From Pseudoalteromonas piscicida (lineage in GTDB: Bacteria; Pseudomonadota; Gammaproteobacteria; Enterobacterales; Alteromonadaceae), in contig NZ_NKHF01000099.1 in assembly GCF_002744175.1 (NCBI RefSeq), forward strand, positions 1 to 64,000: 64,000 bases of DNA, in the 5' to 3' direction. The notes beneath the pieces were generated by a model. That model had not been told where the DNA came from, made no database searches, and saw only the letters and a program-made list of their open reading frames with translations. This document shows positions 55,042 to 63,551 of this stretch, piece by piece. Within the stretch, counting starts at the first letter, position 1. The number at the start of each line of letters is the position of its first letter. The translations under genes and the position numbers were made by a program.

Positions 55042-55572
55042 ATGAAAAGGAAAGTGATATTTATTGGCGGCATTCATGGTGTCGGAAAGTCTACCCTCTG
55101 TAACAAATTAGTTTCTGAGTTTAATATACCTCATTATTCAGCCAGTGATCTGATAAAAAGAGCAAAGCAAGGTCTCTTTACCAAAAACAAATCCGTTGCT
55201 AATGTATCAAAAAACCAAGATGTTCTGCTGACGGCCTTAAATGAGTTTGTGGATGATCCTTGTTTTTTGTTGGATGGACATTTTGCACTGTTCGATGCTA
55301 ATCATAACGTTCAACTAGTGCCAGAAGAAACATTCTTATCTATTGAGCCTGTGGCTATGTGTGTTCTAACTTGTGATGTTAAAGTGGTCCTAGAGAGAAT
55401 TGCCGCAAGAGATGGCATACAACACGACAAATCAGCATATAAAGAGTTGAACAATAGTGAACTAGAACATGCCAAGTCTGTAGCCGAACGGCTAGATGTT
55501 CCTCTTTTTATCCACGATACTAATAACGATACACTAGAGCTGACTCTATTTATCAGCTCCCACTTGGAGTAA
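55042..55572 (+). CDS. P-loop NTPase (AAA_33/adenylate-kinase-like)
   Basis: 176 aa from ATG 55042 (GTG 55039 is also possible). Walker A is GGIHGVGKST at residues 9-18. A later LLDGHF could be Walker B-like, and RIAARDG a lid-type Arg motif. The size and layout fit small-molecule or nucleoside kinases of the AAA_33 type. It is the first gene of a tight module: 4 bases to the GNAT-like gene, which overlaps the ASCH gene. Codon usage and AT content differ from the core genes nearby. Confidence 0.75.
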   Translation: MKRKVIFIGGIHGVGKSTLCNKLVSEFNIPHYSASDLIKRAKQGLFTKNKSVANVSKNQDVLLTALNEFVDDPCFLLDGHFALFDANHNVQLVPEETFLSIEPVAMCVLTCDVKVVLERIAARDGIQHDKSAYKELNNSELEHAKSVAERLDVPLFIHDTNNDTLELTLFISSHLE

Positions 55573-55576
55573 GCTT

Positions 55577-56632
55577 ATGGAAAGCCTGCACTATATGCCC
55601 TTCAGGCAAATTAATCTACAGGATTCTTTTTTTGATACATTGCGAGCTGATTATTCCGAGTTTCCAGCTTGGTTCTTCCGTAAAGCAGAGCAAAATGAGT
55701 TCGCATACGTATTGGTAGATGGGCGTGCTATTGACGGATTCATGTACTTAAAAGAAGAAATGGGCCCTATTACCGATATTTCTCCACACTTACCACCTGG
55801 CAAGCATCTGAAAGTTGGCACTTTTAAGTTCAACTCACATGGAACACGTCGTGGAGAAAGATTTATTAAAAAGATTTTTGACCATGCGCTTGCACAAGAC
55901 GTTGATAGTATTTATGTGACAGTATTTGATAAGCATGAATATTTGAAAAGTTTGTTTTCAAGATATGGATTTATAACATGTGGCACAAAAAGTACTACGA
56001 ATGGCACTGAGTCAGTTTTAGTTCGAATAATGAGAGAGCAAGTAGGCTCAACTATACAAAGCTACCCCTTTGTAAGTTTAAACCAAGCTAATCAGTATTT
56101 GTTATCAATTTATCCTGAATTCCACTCCCGACTACTGCCTGATTCCATTCTAAACAACGAAACTCATGACATTATTCAGGACGTTTCTCACACAAATAGC
56201 ATCCATAAAATCTTCATTTGTAAGATGAAAGGCGTATCTTATTTTAGACCTGGAGACGGATTGGTTATTTATCGTACATCAGACGGTCAAGGATCTGCTT
56301 GGTATCGGTCAGTAGCCACTTCAATCGGAGTGGTCGAAGAATATCGGCATATCCATGAGTTCAGCTCATTAAAGGAGTTTTTATCATATTGCGCCCCTTA
56401 CTCTGTTTTTTCTAACGATGAATTAATAACAATCTATAATGAAAAAAGATACTGTCATATCATCAGATTCACTTATAATGCGGCTCTTTCCAGACGTATT
56501 ACTCGTGGTCGCCTGATTGAGGAAGTCGGGATTGATAAAAACGCATACCCAGGTGTGATGCAGTTAACGAACCAGCAGTTTAGACACATTGCTAGGTTAG
56601 GAGGGGTCAATGAAAGTCTTATTGTCGATTAA
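55577..56632 (+). CDS. GNAT-like acetyltransferase with PUA-like C-terminal domain
   Basis: 351 aa. The N-terminal half (about 1-155) looks like a GNAT acetyltransferase: GTFKFNSHGTRRGERFIKKI, then DSIYVTVFDKHEYLKSLFSR and YGFITCGTK, where the R/G-rich loop would hold acetyl-CoA. The C-terminal part (about 160-351) contains FRPGDGLVIYRTSDGQGSAW and SIGVVEEYRHIHEF, which resemble an EVE/PUA-like fold that binds modified bases or RNA. GGAG lies 7 bases upstream. Both assignments are from motif style and need a profile search. It overlaps the next gene by 23 bases. Confidence 0.65.
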   Translation: MESLHYMPFRQINLQDSFFDTLRADYSEFPAWFFRKAEQNEFAYVLVDGRAIDGFMYLKEEMGPITDISPHLPPGKHLKVGTFKFNSHGTRRGERFIKKIFDHALAQDVDSIYVTVFDKHEYLKSLFSRYGFITCGTKSTTNGTESVLVRIMREQVGSTIQSYPFVSLNQANQYLLSIYPEFHSRLLPDSILNNETHDIIQDVSHTNSIHKIFICKMKGVSYFRPGDGLVIYRTSDGQGSAWYRSVATSIGVVEEYRHIHEFSSLKEFLSYCAPYSVFSNDELITIYNEKRYCHIIRFTYNAALSRRITRGRLIEEVGIDKNAYPGVMQLTNQQFRHIARLGGVNESLIVD

Positions 56633-56987
56633 GCCAGAGTTTGTAGATAAAATCCTTGAAGGCACAAAAAAATTTGAGTTTAGGAAAAACACTTTCAAAC
56701 GAAATGGCGTTAAAACAGTCGTAGTCTATTCAACTATGCCTGTAGGTAAAGTGGTCGGTGAGTTTGATATTGAAGATGTCATATCCGAACACCCAGAGCT
56801 ACTTTGGCACCGAACGAAGAAAGCTGCGGGCATTTCTAAACAATTTTTCGATGAATACTATTTAGGCAGAGAAAGAGGTACAGCCATAAAGGTTGGAAAT
56901 GTAGTCAAATATGAGCGCCCTTTATGTTTAAGTGAGCTTGGTGAAAATATCACCGCCCCTCAATCATATAGATATTTACCCGCGTAA
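56610..56987 (+). CDS. ASCH-domain protein
   Basis: 125 aa. LLSIKPEFVDKILEGTKKFE followed by FRK is the classic ASCH opening, and VVVYSTMPVGKVVGEFDIED the middle strand pair. ASCH is a PUA-related fold; the E. coli relative YqfB is an N4-acetylcytidine amidohydrolase. The Lys of YqfB is kept (Lys20) but its catalytic Thr region differs (KKFEFR against KTITIR), so I do not claim that activity. A strong AGGAGG lies 5 bases before the ATG. Last gene of the module, followed by a terminator. Confidence 0.82.
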   Translation: MKVLLSIKPEFVDKILEGTKKFEFRKNTFKRNGVKTVVVYSTMPVGKVVGEFDIEDVISEHPELLWHRTKKAAGISKQFFDEYYLGRERGTAIKVGNVVKYERPLCLSELGENITAPQSYRYLPA

Positions 56988-56993
56988 CTCGCA

Positions 56994-57021
56994 AAAAAGG
57001 AGAACATCAGTTCTCCTTTTT
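56994..57021 (+). terminator. Rho-independent terminator
   Basis: AAAAAGGAGAAC-ATCA-GTTCTCCTTTTT hairpin directly after the ASCH gene stop, with T tract; closes the three-gene module. Confidence 0.92.
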
Positions 57022-57044
57022 GATTTATATGCAAGCTGCTAACA

Positions 57045-57073
57045 CGATGTATCGCATCCAAAGTGATACATCG
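57045..57073. repeat. Inverted repeat near the end of the accessory module
   Basis: CGATGTATC and GATACATCG form a perfect 9-base stem with an 11-base loop, between the module terminator and the R1 repeat. Role unknown; it could be a leftover end of an insertion. Confidence 0.35.
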
Positions 57074-57122
57074 TATATTAAACAATTGGTATAAAACCTA
57101 ATGCTTTAGTCCAGCTTTTATC

Positions 57123-57335
57123 TTATACCAATTAGCTTAATTAGGTGATCTATTTTGAGGCGAGAGAATCTTGTCGATAACACCGCTACCGCATCCTGCT
57201 ATCGCCAAGGTACCTACATCCGTGTAGGCAAGGCAAAAATTTTGCTATTTAGTTGTTCTAAATGAGAAATTTTTAACGCAGTTAGCGTCAGATTTGCTCC
57301 CTCAAATTGAGCAAGTATTAAGACTAATTGGTATT
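57123..57335. repeat. Dispersed ~213-bp repeat (family R1), copy 2
   Basis: Starts TTATACCAATTAGC and ends AATTGGTATTA, which are inverted copies of each other. It shares most of its length with 573-787. A short AATTGGTATA (57084-57093) just before it repeats the terminal motif in the opposite direction. The right end overlaps the last codons of the mechanosensitive channel gene. Confidence 0.85.
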
Positions 57336-58523
57336 AACCCGGTGTGCGCCAAAGTAGTCGCTCACGCTTTGATATGGCCGAAGACCAAAAGCAGGCATTA
57401 CACTAAGCATATAGTCGAGAATATCGGCCTGCAAATGCTCGTAAAAAACCCAACGCTTATCACGGCTAAAACAGTAAAACTCAACAGGGAGACCATGTTG
57501 CGTTGGTGCAAGCTCTCGCACCATACACAAGCAGTCTTGATTAATTGCGTCGTGCTGTTTTAAATACGTCTCAGCGTAACGTCTAAATAGACCAAGGTTA
57601 GTGATTTCATCAGGGACATCCTCAAGTTTTTCAATTAAAGGATATTGCCGAGTTAACGTCTCTCTTTGCTGCTCGCTGAGTGACTCAATACTAGTAAAAT
57701 CTATATGAATAGCACGCTTGATCCGGCGCCCTGCCGACTCTTGCATTGCACGCCAGTTTTTAAATGAGTCGGAGATCAACATGTAGGTCGGGATTGTCGT
57801 TACCGTGTTGTCCCAGTTGCGTACTCTCACTGTATTGAGTCCAAGATCAATGACTTCTCCATCAGCACCAAATGCATCCACTTGGATCCAGTCTCCTGTC
57901 GTCACTAAACGATTTGCTGCAATTTGAATACTTGCCACCAAGCCTAGGATGGTATCTTTAAATACCAAAATAATCACCGCGGCGATGGCACCAAAGCCAG
58001 AAAGAATATAAGTAGGTGATTTATCAACCAAGATACTCACAACTAGGATAGAACAAACAATAAATATCAGTAGTTTAATGACCTGTACTATGCCTTGGAT
58101 TGGAACTTCTTTTGCAAAAGGAAAAAGGTTGTAAACACCATTGGCGAGGTTAACTAAGCTACTGAATAGAAACCCAGATGAGACAACCAATAGTACATAG
58201 GCCATAGTCTCCATTACAACAAACACCCAAGCCGGTGCTACAAATAGTCGCTCGTGGTACGCTGAAAACACCAATAAACACAACACAAAAGCAAAACGAC
58301 CACTAAACTTGCTCAGTTGTGGAGCAAGATGACCTATCTTGCGAGGCGAAATATGACGAGCAAGATTTTCAACATTTGGCAATACAAGACGGCGGATCAC
58401 CCAGTACAAAAGTAACAGCCCGACGACCGCCACACCATTGGTAAACAAGGCACTGATCACAGTGCCTTGCGGTAGGGTTTCTAACCAAGGTTGAACGACA
58501 TCATGAAGGTGATCAAACTTCAT
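57324..58523 (-). CDS. MscS-family mechanosensitive channel (YbdG-like)
   Basis: 399 aa with five or so N-terminal hydrophobic spans and the MscS core: the pore-lining helix region SGFGAIAAVIILVFKDTILG and the beta domain GDWIQVDAFGADGEVIDLGL followed by VRNWDNTVTTIPTY. Length and layout fit the YbdG branch (E. coli 415 aa), involved in survival of mild osmotic downshock. The last four codons (VNTN) and the stop lie inside the R1 repeat, so the C-terminus has been rewritten. Start codon overlaps the upstream acyltransferase stop (ATGA). Confidence 0.9.
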   Translation of the reverse strand: MKFDHLHDVVQPWLETLPQGTVISALFTNGVAVVGLLLLYWVIRRLVLPNVENLARHISPRKIGHLAPQLSKFSGRFAFVLCLLVFSAYHERLFVAPAWVFVVMETMAYVLLVVSSGFLFSSLVNLANGVYNLFPFAKEVPIQGIVQVIKLLIFIVCSILVVSILVDKSPTYILSGFGAIAAVIILVFKDTILGLVASIQIAANRLVTTGDWIQVDAFGADGEVIDLGLNTVRVRNWDNTVTTIPTYMLISDSFKNWRAMQESAGRRIKRAIHIDFTSIESLSEQQRETLTRQYPLIEKLEDVPDEITNLGLFRRYAETYLKQHDAINQDCLCMVRELAPTQHGLPVEFYCFSRDKRWVFYEHLQADILDYMLSVMPAFGLRPYQSVSDYFGAHRVNTN

Positions 58524-59440
58524 AGTTGCTCTAGCTCCTCATTGAGCGCTTCGTTTGGCGCTGCGTGATATTGCCAATGTGCTTCTAACTGGCAATCTTT
58601 GCGTTGCCAAACTTCATTCATAAAAGACTGAAACTCTACGCGGTATGCTTTGTCGGCCTGATAATTACCAAGTGGAATATCCGCCATCGCGATATAGTCT
58701 ATTTTTACATCAATTGCGGCTAAGCGTCCAAGTATAAATGCACGACAAATATGTTCACCTTCAAGCTCGTAGGCTAAAGTTGCATTGAGCATCCCATCAA
58801 GTTGCTCGGATAATACTTCAAGTGCGAACGCAACGCCCCCAGCCTTTGGCTTGAGTAAATATTGAAACGGGCTCTTTTGATGTTGGTGTTTTGCTTTGGT
58901 GTGCCGTGTACCCTCTACAAAGTTGATAACCGTGGTTGGATGATCGCGGAAATTTCGACAACTGGCCTTTGTACGCTCCACATCCATCCCCTTTAATTTG
59001 GGGTTTTTGGCAATTTGTGCCTTACTTGCCCGCTTCATAAATGGCATGCCCATCGCCCAAGCACCCGTGCCAATAAATGGCACGTATTTTAACTCGTCTT
59101 TTAAAAAGAATTTTGGCGCTGGTAGCACATCCATAGCACTGAGCACAACGATATCGAGCCAGCTAAGGTGGTTAGAAATTAACAAATACCAGCCCTGAGA
59201 ATGTAGCTCTTTAGGCAAGCTCAGCCGAATTTTATTGCAGGCAATACGCAGCCCCACATAATTACCTTTACACCACATACCATAAAAGAAGTGCAATGCA
59301 GTAGAAATAAACTTCACCGGTATGAGTAGTTTCACAATCCCAAACAAGAGCACCAATAAACCACAAACAAAGGTATTCACCAGCAACCAAGCACTGGCTG
59401 ATAGTCCAAGAAACCACTTAGGTAGTATTTGTTTTAACAT
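58520..59440 (-). CDS. Lysophospholipid-type acyltransferase (YihG-like), copy B
   Basis: 306-aa membrane acyltransferase of the PlsC/LPLAT superfamily, from ATG 59440 (a GTG just upstream is also possible). The catalytic HxxxxD is in SNHLSWLDI and the substrate motif in FVEGTR. One N-terminal hydrophobic anchor. It closely parallels the next gene (MPFMKRASKAQIAKNPKLKG against FPFMTRTSKSQLKKNPKLRG), so the pair is a tandem duplication. It likely adjusts acyl chains of phospholipids. Gap of 15 bases to its paralogue. Confidence 0.87.
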   Translation of the reverse strand: MLKQILPKWFLGLSASAWLLVNTFVCGLLVLLFGIVKLLIPVKFISTALHFFYGMWCKGNYVGLRIACNKIRLSLPKELHSQGWYLLISNHLSWLDIVVLSAMDVLPAPKFFLKDELKYVPFIGTGAWAMGMPFMKRASKAQIAKNPKLKGMDVERTKASCRNFRDHPTTVINFVEGTRHTKAKHQHQKSPFQYLLKPKAGGVAFALEVLSEQLDGMLNATLAYELEGEHICRAFILGRLAAIDVKIDYIAMADIPLGNYQADKAYRVEFQSFMNEVWQRKDCQLEAHWQYHAAPNEALNEELEQL

Positions 59441-59455
59441 CACAACATCCTTCTA

Positions 59456-60331
59456 CTACTTTCTGTCGGCAAGCTCCACAAGTTGCGCATCTTTTGCTTG
59501 CCACAGTGCGTTTAGTTCAGATTGGAAACGCACTCTAAATTCGGGATCATTCGTGTAGTCACCAATCAAGTTTGCACTGACGGGCATTACTTCCACCTGA
59601 ACATTGACTGACTTTACTTTACCACTGATAAAGTCTGTAAATGTTGGTACACCACCGGGATAATGAATAGTAACATTGACCACTTTACTGATCTGCTCAC
59701 CCATCGCTTGCATCACAAACGCAATGCCACCGGCTTTTGGCTTTAGCAGGTGCGTAAACGGGCTGTTTTGCTTGGTATGTTTTTGTTCGGTATAACGTGT
59801 ACCTTCAACGAAGTTTACAATACTCACAGGCATTGTTTTAAACTTTTCACAGGCTTTTCGGGTGGTTTCTATATCTTTACCACGCAACTTTGGATTTTTT
59901 TTCAGTTGCGATTTACTGGTACGCGTCATAAACGGGAAGTCCAATGCCCACCAGGCTAGCCCAAGAATAGGAACGTACAGTAGCTCTTTTTTCAAAAAGA
60001 AGTTTAGAAATGGAATTTTGCCATGTAGCACTCGCTGCAAAACCAAAATATCAACCCAGCTTTGATGGTTTGCAATAACCAAATACCAGTCTTTGCGTTT
60101 TAACTCATTTAAGCCACTCACATTGAGCGTATAGGGTGCGATGAGGTTTTGGCTTAGCGAATTACAAGCCACCCAATTACTGGCACACGCTTTGGCAATA
60201 TAACTCATGACTTTTTGTAGTGGCGAAATGGGAAGTAACTTTATCAAGCCACAGATAAAAATAGGTATAAACCAAAAAATAGTGTTAACGGTGTACAGCA
60301 GCAGGCTGAGTACTTTTCGAATAAACGACAT
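59456..60331 (-). CDS. Lysophospholipid-type acyltransferase (YihG-like), copy A
   Basis: 291-aa paralogue of the downstream gene, with NHQSWVDIL (HxxxxD) and FVEGTR motifs and an N-terminal membrane anchor. E. coli YihG, of similar size, acts on lysophosphatidic acid. GAGGGAA supports the start. It is the first gene of a three-gene unit: acyltransferase A, acyltransferase B, mechanosensitive channel. Confidence 0.88.
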   Translation of the reverse strand: MSFIRKVLSLLLYTVNTIFWFIPIFICGLIKLLPISPLQKVMSYIAKACASNWVACNSLSQNLIAPYTLNVSGLNELKRKDWYLVIANHQSWVDILVLQRVLHGKIPFLNFFLKKELLYVPILGLAWWALDFPFMTRTSKSQLKKNPKLRGKDIETTRKACEKFKTMPVSIVNFVEGTRYTEQKHTKQNSPFTHLLKPKAGGIAFVMQAMGEQISKVVNVTIHYPGGVPTFTDFISGKVKSVNVQVEVMPVSANLIGDYTNDPEFRVRFQSELNALWQAKDAQLVELADRK

Positions 60332-60392
60332 TCATTCCCTCATCGTGTTTTACGGCAGAGCTGTATCATACCCTGAAAATTACACACAATTA

Positions 60393-60412
60393 AGCCGACC
60401 AGTTGGTCGGCT
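60393..60412 (-). terminator. Hairpin downstream of speA
   Basis: AGCCGACC-AGTT-GGTCGGCT perfect 8-base stem, 82 bases past the speA stop. On the minus strand only a weak TTAATTGT follows, so termination is probable rather than certain. Confidence 0.45.
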
Positions 60413-60494
60413 ACTATTTATTCTATTTTATACTAAGTTTGCGTCCTCACAATGAGCAACGTATTAGCGCAAAGTGGTATTACACCTCGAAAAA

Positions 60495-62375
60495 TCAGTC
60501 TTCGAAATACGTGTAGCCCTCAAGACCTGCATTTAGCTCTTGTAGATATTGGCTTTTAATTGACTCCGGCAGTGATAAAGCCGCAATTTGTTGAGCATAG
60601 TTTTCTGACAATACCGCTTTGTCGTAATGAACAAAGCGCAATACATCTTCAACACTGTCACCTTTAATTGCATTGGTGAGTTTATATCCCTCATCACAAA
60701 GCTCAACATGCACGGAGTCGGTGTCACCAAAGAGGTTGTGTAAATCCCCTAATATTTCTTGGTAAGCTCCAACCAAGAACATCGCAACGTGATATTGCTC
60801 TCCGGGTACATACTCAGGAATAGGTAGGCTAGACTCAATGCCTGCACCTTCAACATAGCTGTTGATCTGGCCGTCAGAATCACAGGTAATGTCTTGTATA
60901 ATGGCCCTTTGCGTCAATGGCTGATTGAGCTTGTCGATAGGCATAACAGGAAACAGCTGATCAATCCCCCACACATCCGGTAATGACTGGAATAAAGAGA
61001 AGTTCACAAACAATTTATCTGCCAACTTTTCGTTGAGATCATCCAATACCTCGCGGTGCGCTCGAGCATTTTCACTCAAGCATTCACGTACTTTATGAAG
61101 TGTGGTGAAGTAAAGCTGCTCTAGCTGTGCCCATTCTTGCATGCTTATCAAACCATGCACGTATTGGTCATGTGCATCGCTAAATAAATGCATGGCATCA
61201 TGATAGGTTTCTAGTGCCATGCGCGGTGTCAATTGCGACAGTGAATGCCATAATTCCTGCAGCACCAACGGGCTTGCATCTTGAGGCTGTATCGGCTCTT
61301 CTTGATTTGGCGCCTTCTCAACGTCGATGACATCGGTGATCAACATCGCGTGGTGTGCTGTAAGTGCACGACCTGATTCTGTAATGATATCCGGATGCGG
61401 GATGTCGTTAAGTTCTGCGATATCATGAAAAGCATGAACCACATTTTTCGCGTACTCTGCAACAGTATAATTCATTGAACATGAACTGCGAGAACCGGAG
61501 CCTTCGTAATCCACCCCAAGGCCACCACCCACATCAACAATACGTAGCGGTACTCCGAGTTGATATAGTTCTGCATAATGACGAGCACATTCTTTTAGCG
61601 CACGTTGAATATCACGAATATTGGCAACTTGAGAACCGATATGAAAATGCACCAGCTGCATCAGGTGCAGGCGATTGTGTGATTTAAGCAGCTCCACGGC
61701 TTGCAATACTTGGCTGGCGGTCAGGCCAAACTTACCTTTTTCACCACCGGTATTTTGCCACTTACCCTTACCTACCGAATTTAGGCGGATCCGGATCCCA
61801 ATAGAAGGCTCAATACCAAGCTCGTCAATCTCTTGGAGTAGCGTATCTAGCTCAGAAAGCTTTTCTACCACGATATTAACCTGATGACCCATGGCTTGAC
61901 CAATACAAGCCAAGCGCAAGAATTCACTGTCTTTATAGCCATTGCATACGATGGTTATCGGCTGATGTGCAACACCAAGTATTGCCATTAGCTCAGGCTT
62001 AGAGCCAGCCTCTAGTCCGACAAGCCCGCTTGGGTGAGCGAGCAACTTGCTGACCACAGAGCGTTGTTGATTGACTTTAATTGGGTATACACAGGTGTAC
62101 TGTCCTTGATAGTCACGCTGGGCTCGTGCAGCAGTGAAGGCTTGAGTTAAGGTATCGACACGATGTTTTAAAATGTCAGTAAAACGCACCAACACAGGTA
62201 AAGTAAGGCCCTGTGCTTTAAATTGTTCGGTCAATTCACAAAGAAGAATAGGTGGCTTGGTGCGATCACCATCTGGAAATGCCACCAATTGACCTTGTTC
62301 ATTAATATCAAAATAACCGTCACTCCAATGTGTAACGTTATAGATAGAACGTGCTGTTTGCAGACCCCAAGTCAT
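60495..62375 (-). CDS. speA: Biosynthetic arginine decarboxylase
   Basis: PLP-dependent decarboxylase of fold III making agmatine from arginine for polyamine synthesis. 626 aa from ATG 62375; a TTG four codons earlier overlaps its ribosome site. The PLP lysine is Lys100 in YPIKVNQQ. The glycine loop DVGGGLGVDYEGSGS and the C-terminal VELCDEGYKL are conserved. E. coli SpeA has 658 aa. It is divergent from speE, the next polyamine gene. Confidence 0.96.
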   Translation of the reverse strand: MTWGLQTARSIYNVTHWSDGYFDINEQGQLVAFPDGDRTKPPILLCELTEQFKAQGLTLPVLVRFTDILKHRVDTLTQAFTAARAQRDYQGQYTCVYPIKVNQQRSVVSKLLAHPSGLVGLEAGSKPELMAILGVAHQPITIVCNGYKDSEFLRLACIGQAMGHQVNIVVEKLSELDTLLQEIDELGIEPSIGIRIRLNSVGKGKWQNTGGEKGKFGLTASQVLQAVELLKSHNRLHLMQLVHFHIGSQVANIRDIQRALKECARHYAELYQLGVPLRIVDVGGGLGVDYEGSGSRSSCSMNYTVAEYAKNVVHAFHDIAELNDIPHPDIITESGRALTAHHAMLITDVIDVEKAPNQEEPIQPQDASPLVLQELWHSLSQLTPRMALETYHDAMHLFSDAHDQYVHGLISMQEWAQLEQLYFTTLHKVRECLSENARAHREVLDDLNEKLADKLFVNFSLFQSLPDVWGIDQLFPVMPIDKLNQPLTQRAIIQDITCDSDGQINSYVEGAGIESSLPIPEYVPGEQYHVAMFLVGAYQEILGDLHNLFGDTDSVHVELCDEGYKLTNAIKGDSVEDVLRFVHYDKAVLSENYAQQIAALSLPESIKSQYLQELNAGLEGYTYFED

Positions 62376-62596
62376 TGCTGCTCTCAATTAAATCTTTATA
62401 AAGCTTCATTCTAATACGCCAAACCAGTCAATGCGACCTAAAGTTGCGTTTTCGTTCGCTTACAAACTTTCTAAATAACCTCATCGTTGAATAGTGCCAA
62501 TATGAGGCAAAGTACAAAATGTTAGCTAAAATTGATTGAGCAAAGGCGCAAGCACTGGCAGAATTGCGCTAATTTTTATCAAGTGTGAACACAATC

Positions 62597-63457
62597 ATGG
62601 CAAACTTAGAAGCAAACCGTTGGTTTACTGAAATTAGCGACCGCGATGGCAGCGCTTTTTCACTTAGAGTCAACAAAAAACTAGACGAAATCCAATCACC
62701 TTTTCAAAAAGTAGAAATGTTTGAAACCACGGATTTTGGTAACCTGATGATCATTGACGGTTGCACTATGGTGAGCACGCGTGAAAACTTTTTCTATCAC
62801 GAAATGATGAGCCATCCAGCGCTATTCTCACACCCAGCCCCTAAAAATGTCGTGATCATTGGCGGTGGCGACTGCGGCACATTGCGTGAGGTGCTAAAAC
62901 ACCCAGGTGTTGAAAAAGTGACCCAGATTGATATCGACGAAGTTGTGACGCAAATGTCGTTAAAATACTTCCCGGAGCTTTGCGAGTCTAACGATGACCC
63001 ACGCGCCACGGTAATGTTTGATGATGGCATTAAATACATGCGTGAAGCACAAGCTGAATCTATTGACGTCATCATCGTTGATGGCACCGATCCGGTCGGC
63101 CCTGGTGAAGGTTTATTCAACCACGCTTTCTACAAAAGCTGCCTAGCAGCGCTACGCTCTGGCGGTATTTTGATCCAGCAAAGTGAATCACCACTGATGC
63201 ACATGCCATTGCTACTAGAGATGCGTGATGCGATGTTAGAAGTTGGCTTCGTTGATCTGCAAACATTGCCTTTCCCTCAACCAATCTACCCAAGCGGCCT
63301 TTGGTCTGCAACCATGGCGCGTAAAGGTGAGAAATTTACAGGATTCCGTGAAAAAGACGTTGATAATGCAGCATTTGATACCGAGTACTACAATACCGGT
63401 ATTCATAAAGGCGCACTAGCGACACCTAATTTTATGAAACGTGCTTTTGATAAGTAA
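62597..63457 (+). CDS. speE: Spermidine synthase (polyamine aminopropyltransferase)
   Basis: 286 aa from ATG 62597 (MANLEANRWFTEISDRDGSA); GTG 62585 is possible but less typical. It transfers aminopropyl from decarboxylated AdoMet to putrescine. The binding loop reads IIGGGDCGTLREVLKH, with Cys where most have Gly (GGGDGG). The substrate loop is VDGTDPVGPGEGLF. Neither speB nor speD is in the window. It and speA share a 221-base divergent region with no clear operator. Confidence 0.95.
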   Translation: MANLEANRWFTEISDRDGSAFSLRVNKKLDEIQSPFQKVEMFETTDFGNLMIIDGCTMVSTRENFFYHEMMSHPALFSHPAPKNVVIIGGGDCGTLREVLKHPGVEKVTQIDIDEVVTQMSLKYFPELCESNDDPRATVMFDDGIKYMREAQAESIDVIIVDGTDPVGPGEGLFNHAFYKSCLAALRSGGILIQQSESPLMHMPLLLEMRDAMLEVGFVDLQTLPFPQPIYPSGLWSATMARKGEKFTGFREKDVDNAAFDTEYYNTGIHKGALATPNFMKRAFDK

Positions 63458-63466
63458 CGTATTGCC

Positions 63467-63488
63467 GAGGAGCAAGCTATTGCTCCTC
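63467..63488 (+). terminator. Hairpin after speE
   Basis: GAGGAGCAA-GCTA-TTGCTCCTC perfect 9-base stem, 9 bases after the speE stop. No T tract follows. Confidence 0.5.
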
Positions 63489-63551
63489 AAACAACTGCAC
63501 TCCAATTGATACTCCCCCTACGCGCTGTTAACCCATTAGTTTTGTCACTAA

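Noticed and set aside
56610..56987. Direct assignment of the ASCH protein as an acetylcytidine amidohydrolase
   Set aside because: The Lys is conserved but the catalytic Thr position differs from YqfB, so the activity cannot be claimed.
57294..57563. 89-codon open frame on the plus strand
   Set aside because: It spans the R1 repeat and the antisense of the mechanosensitive channel gene; no family resemblance or ribosome site.
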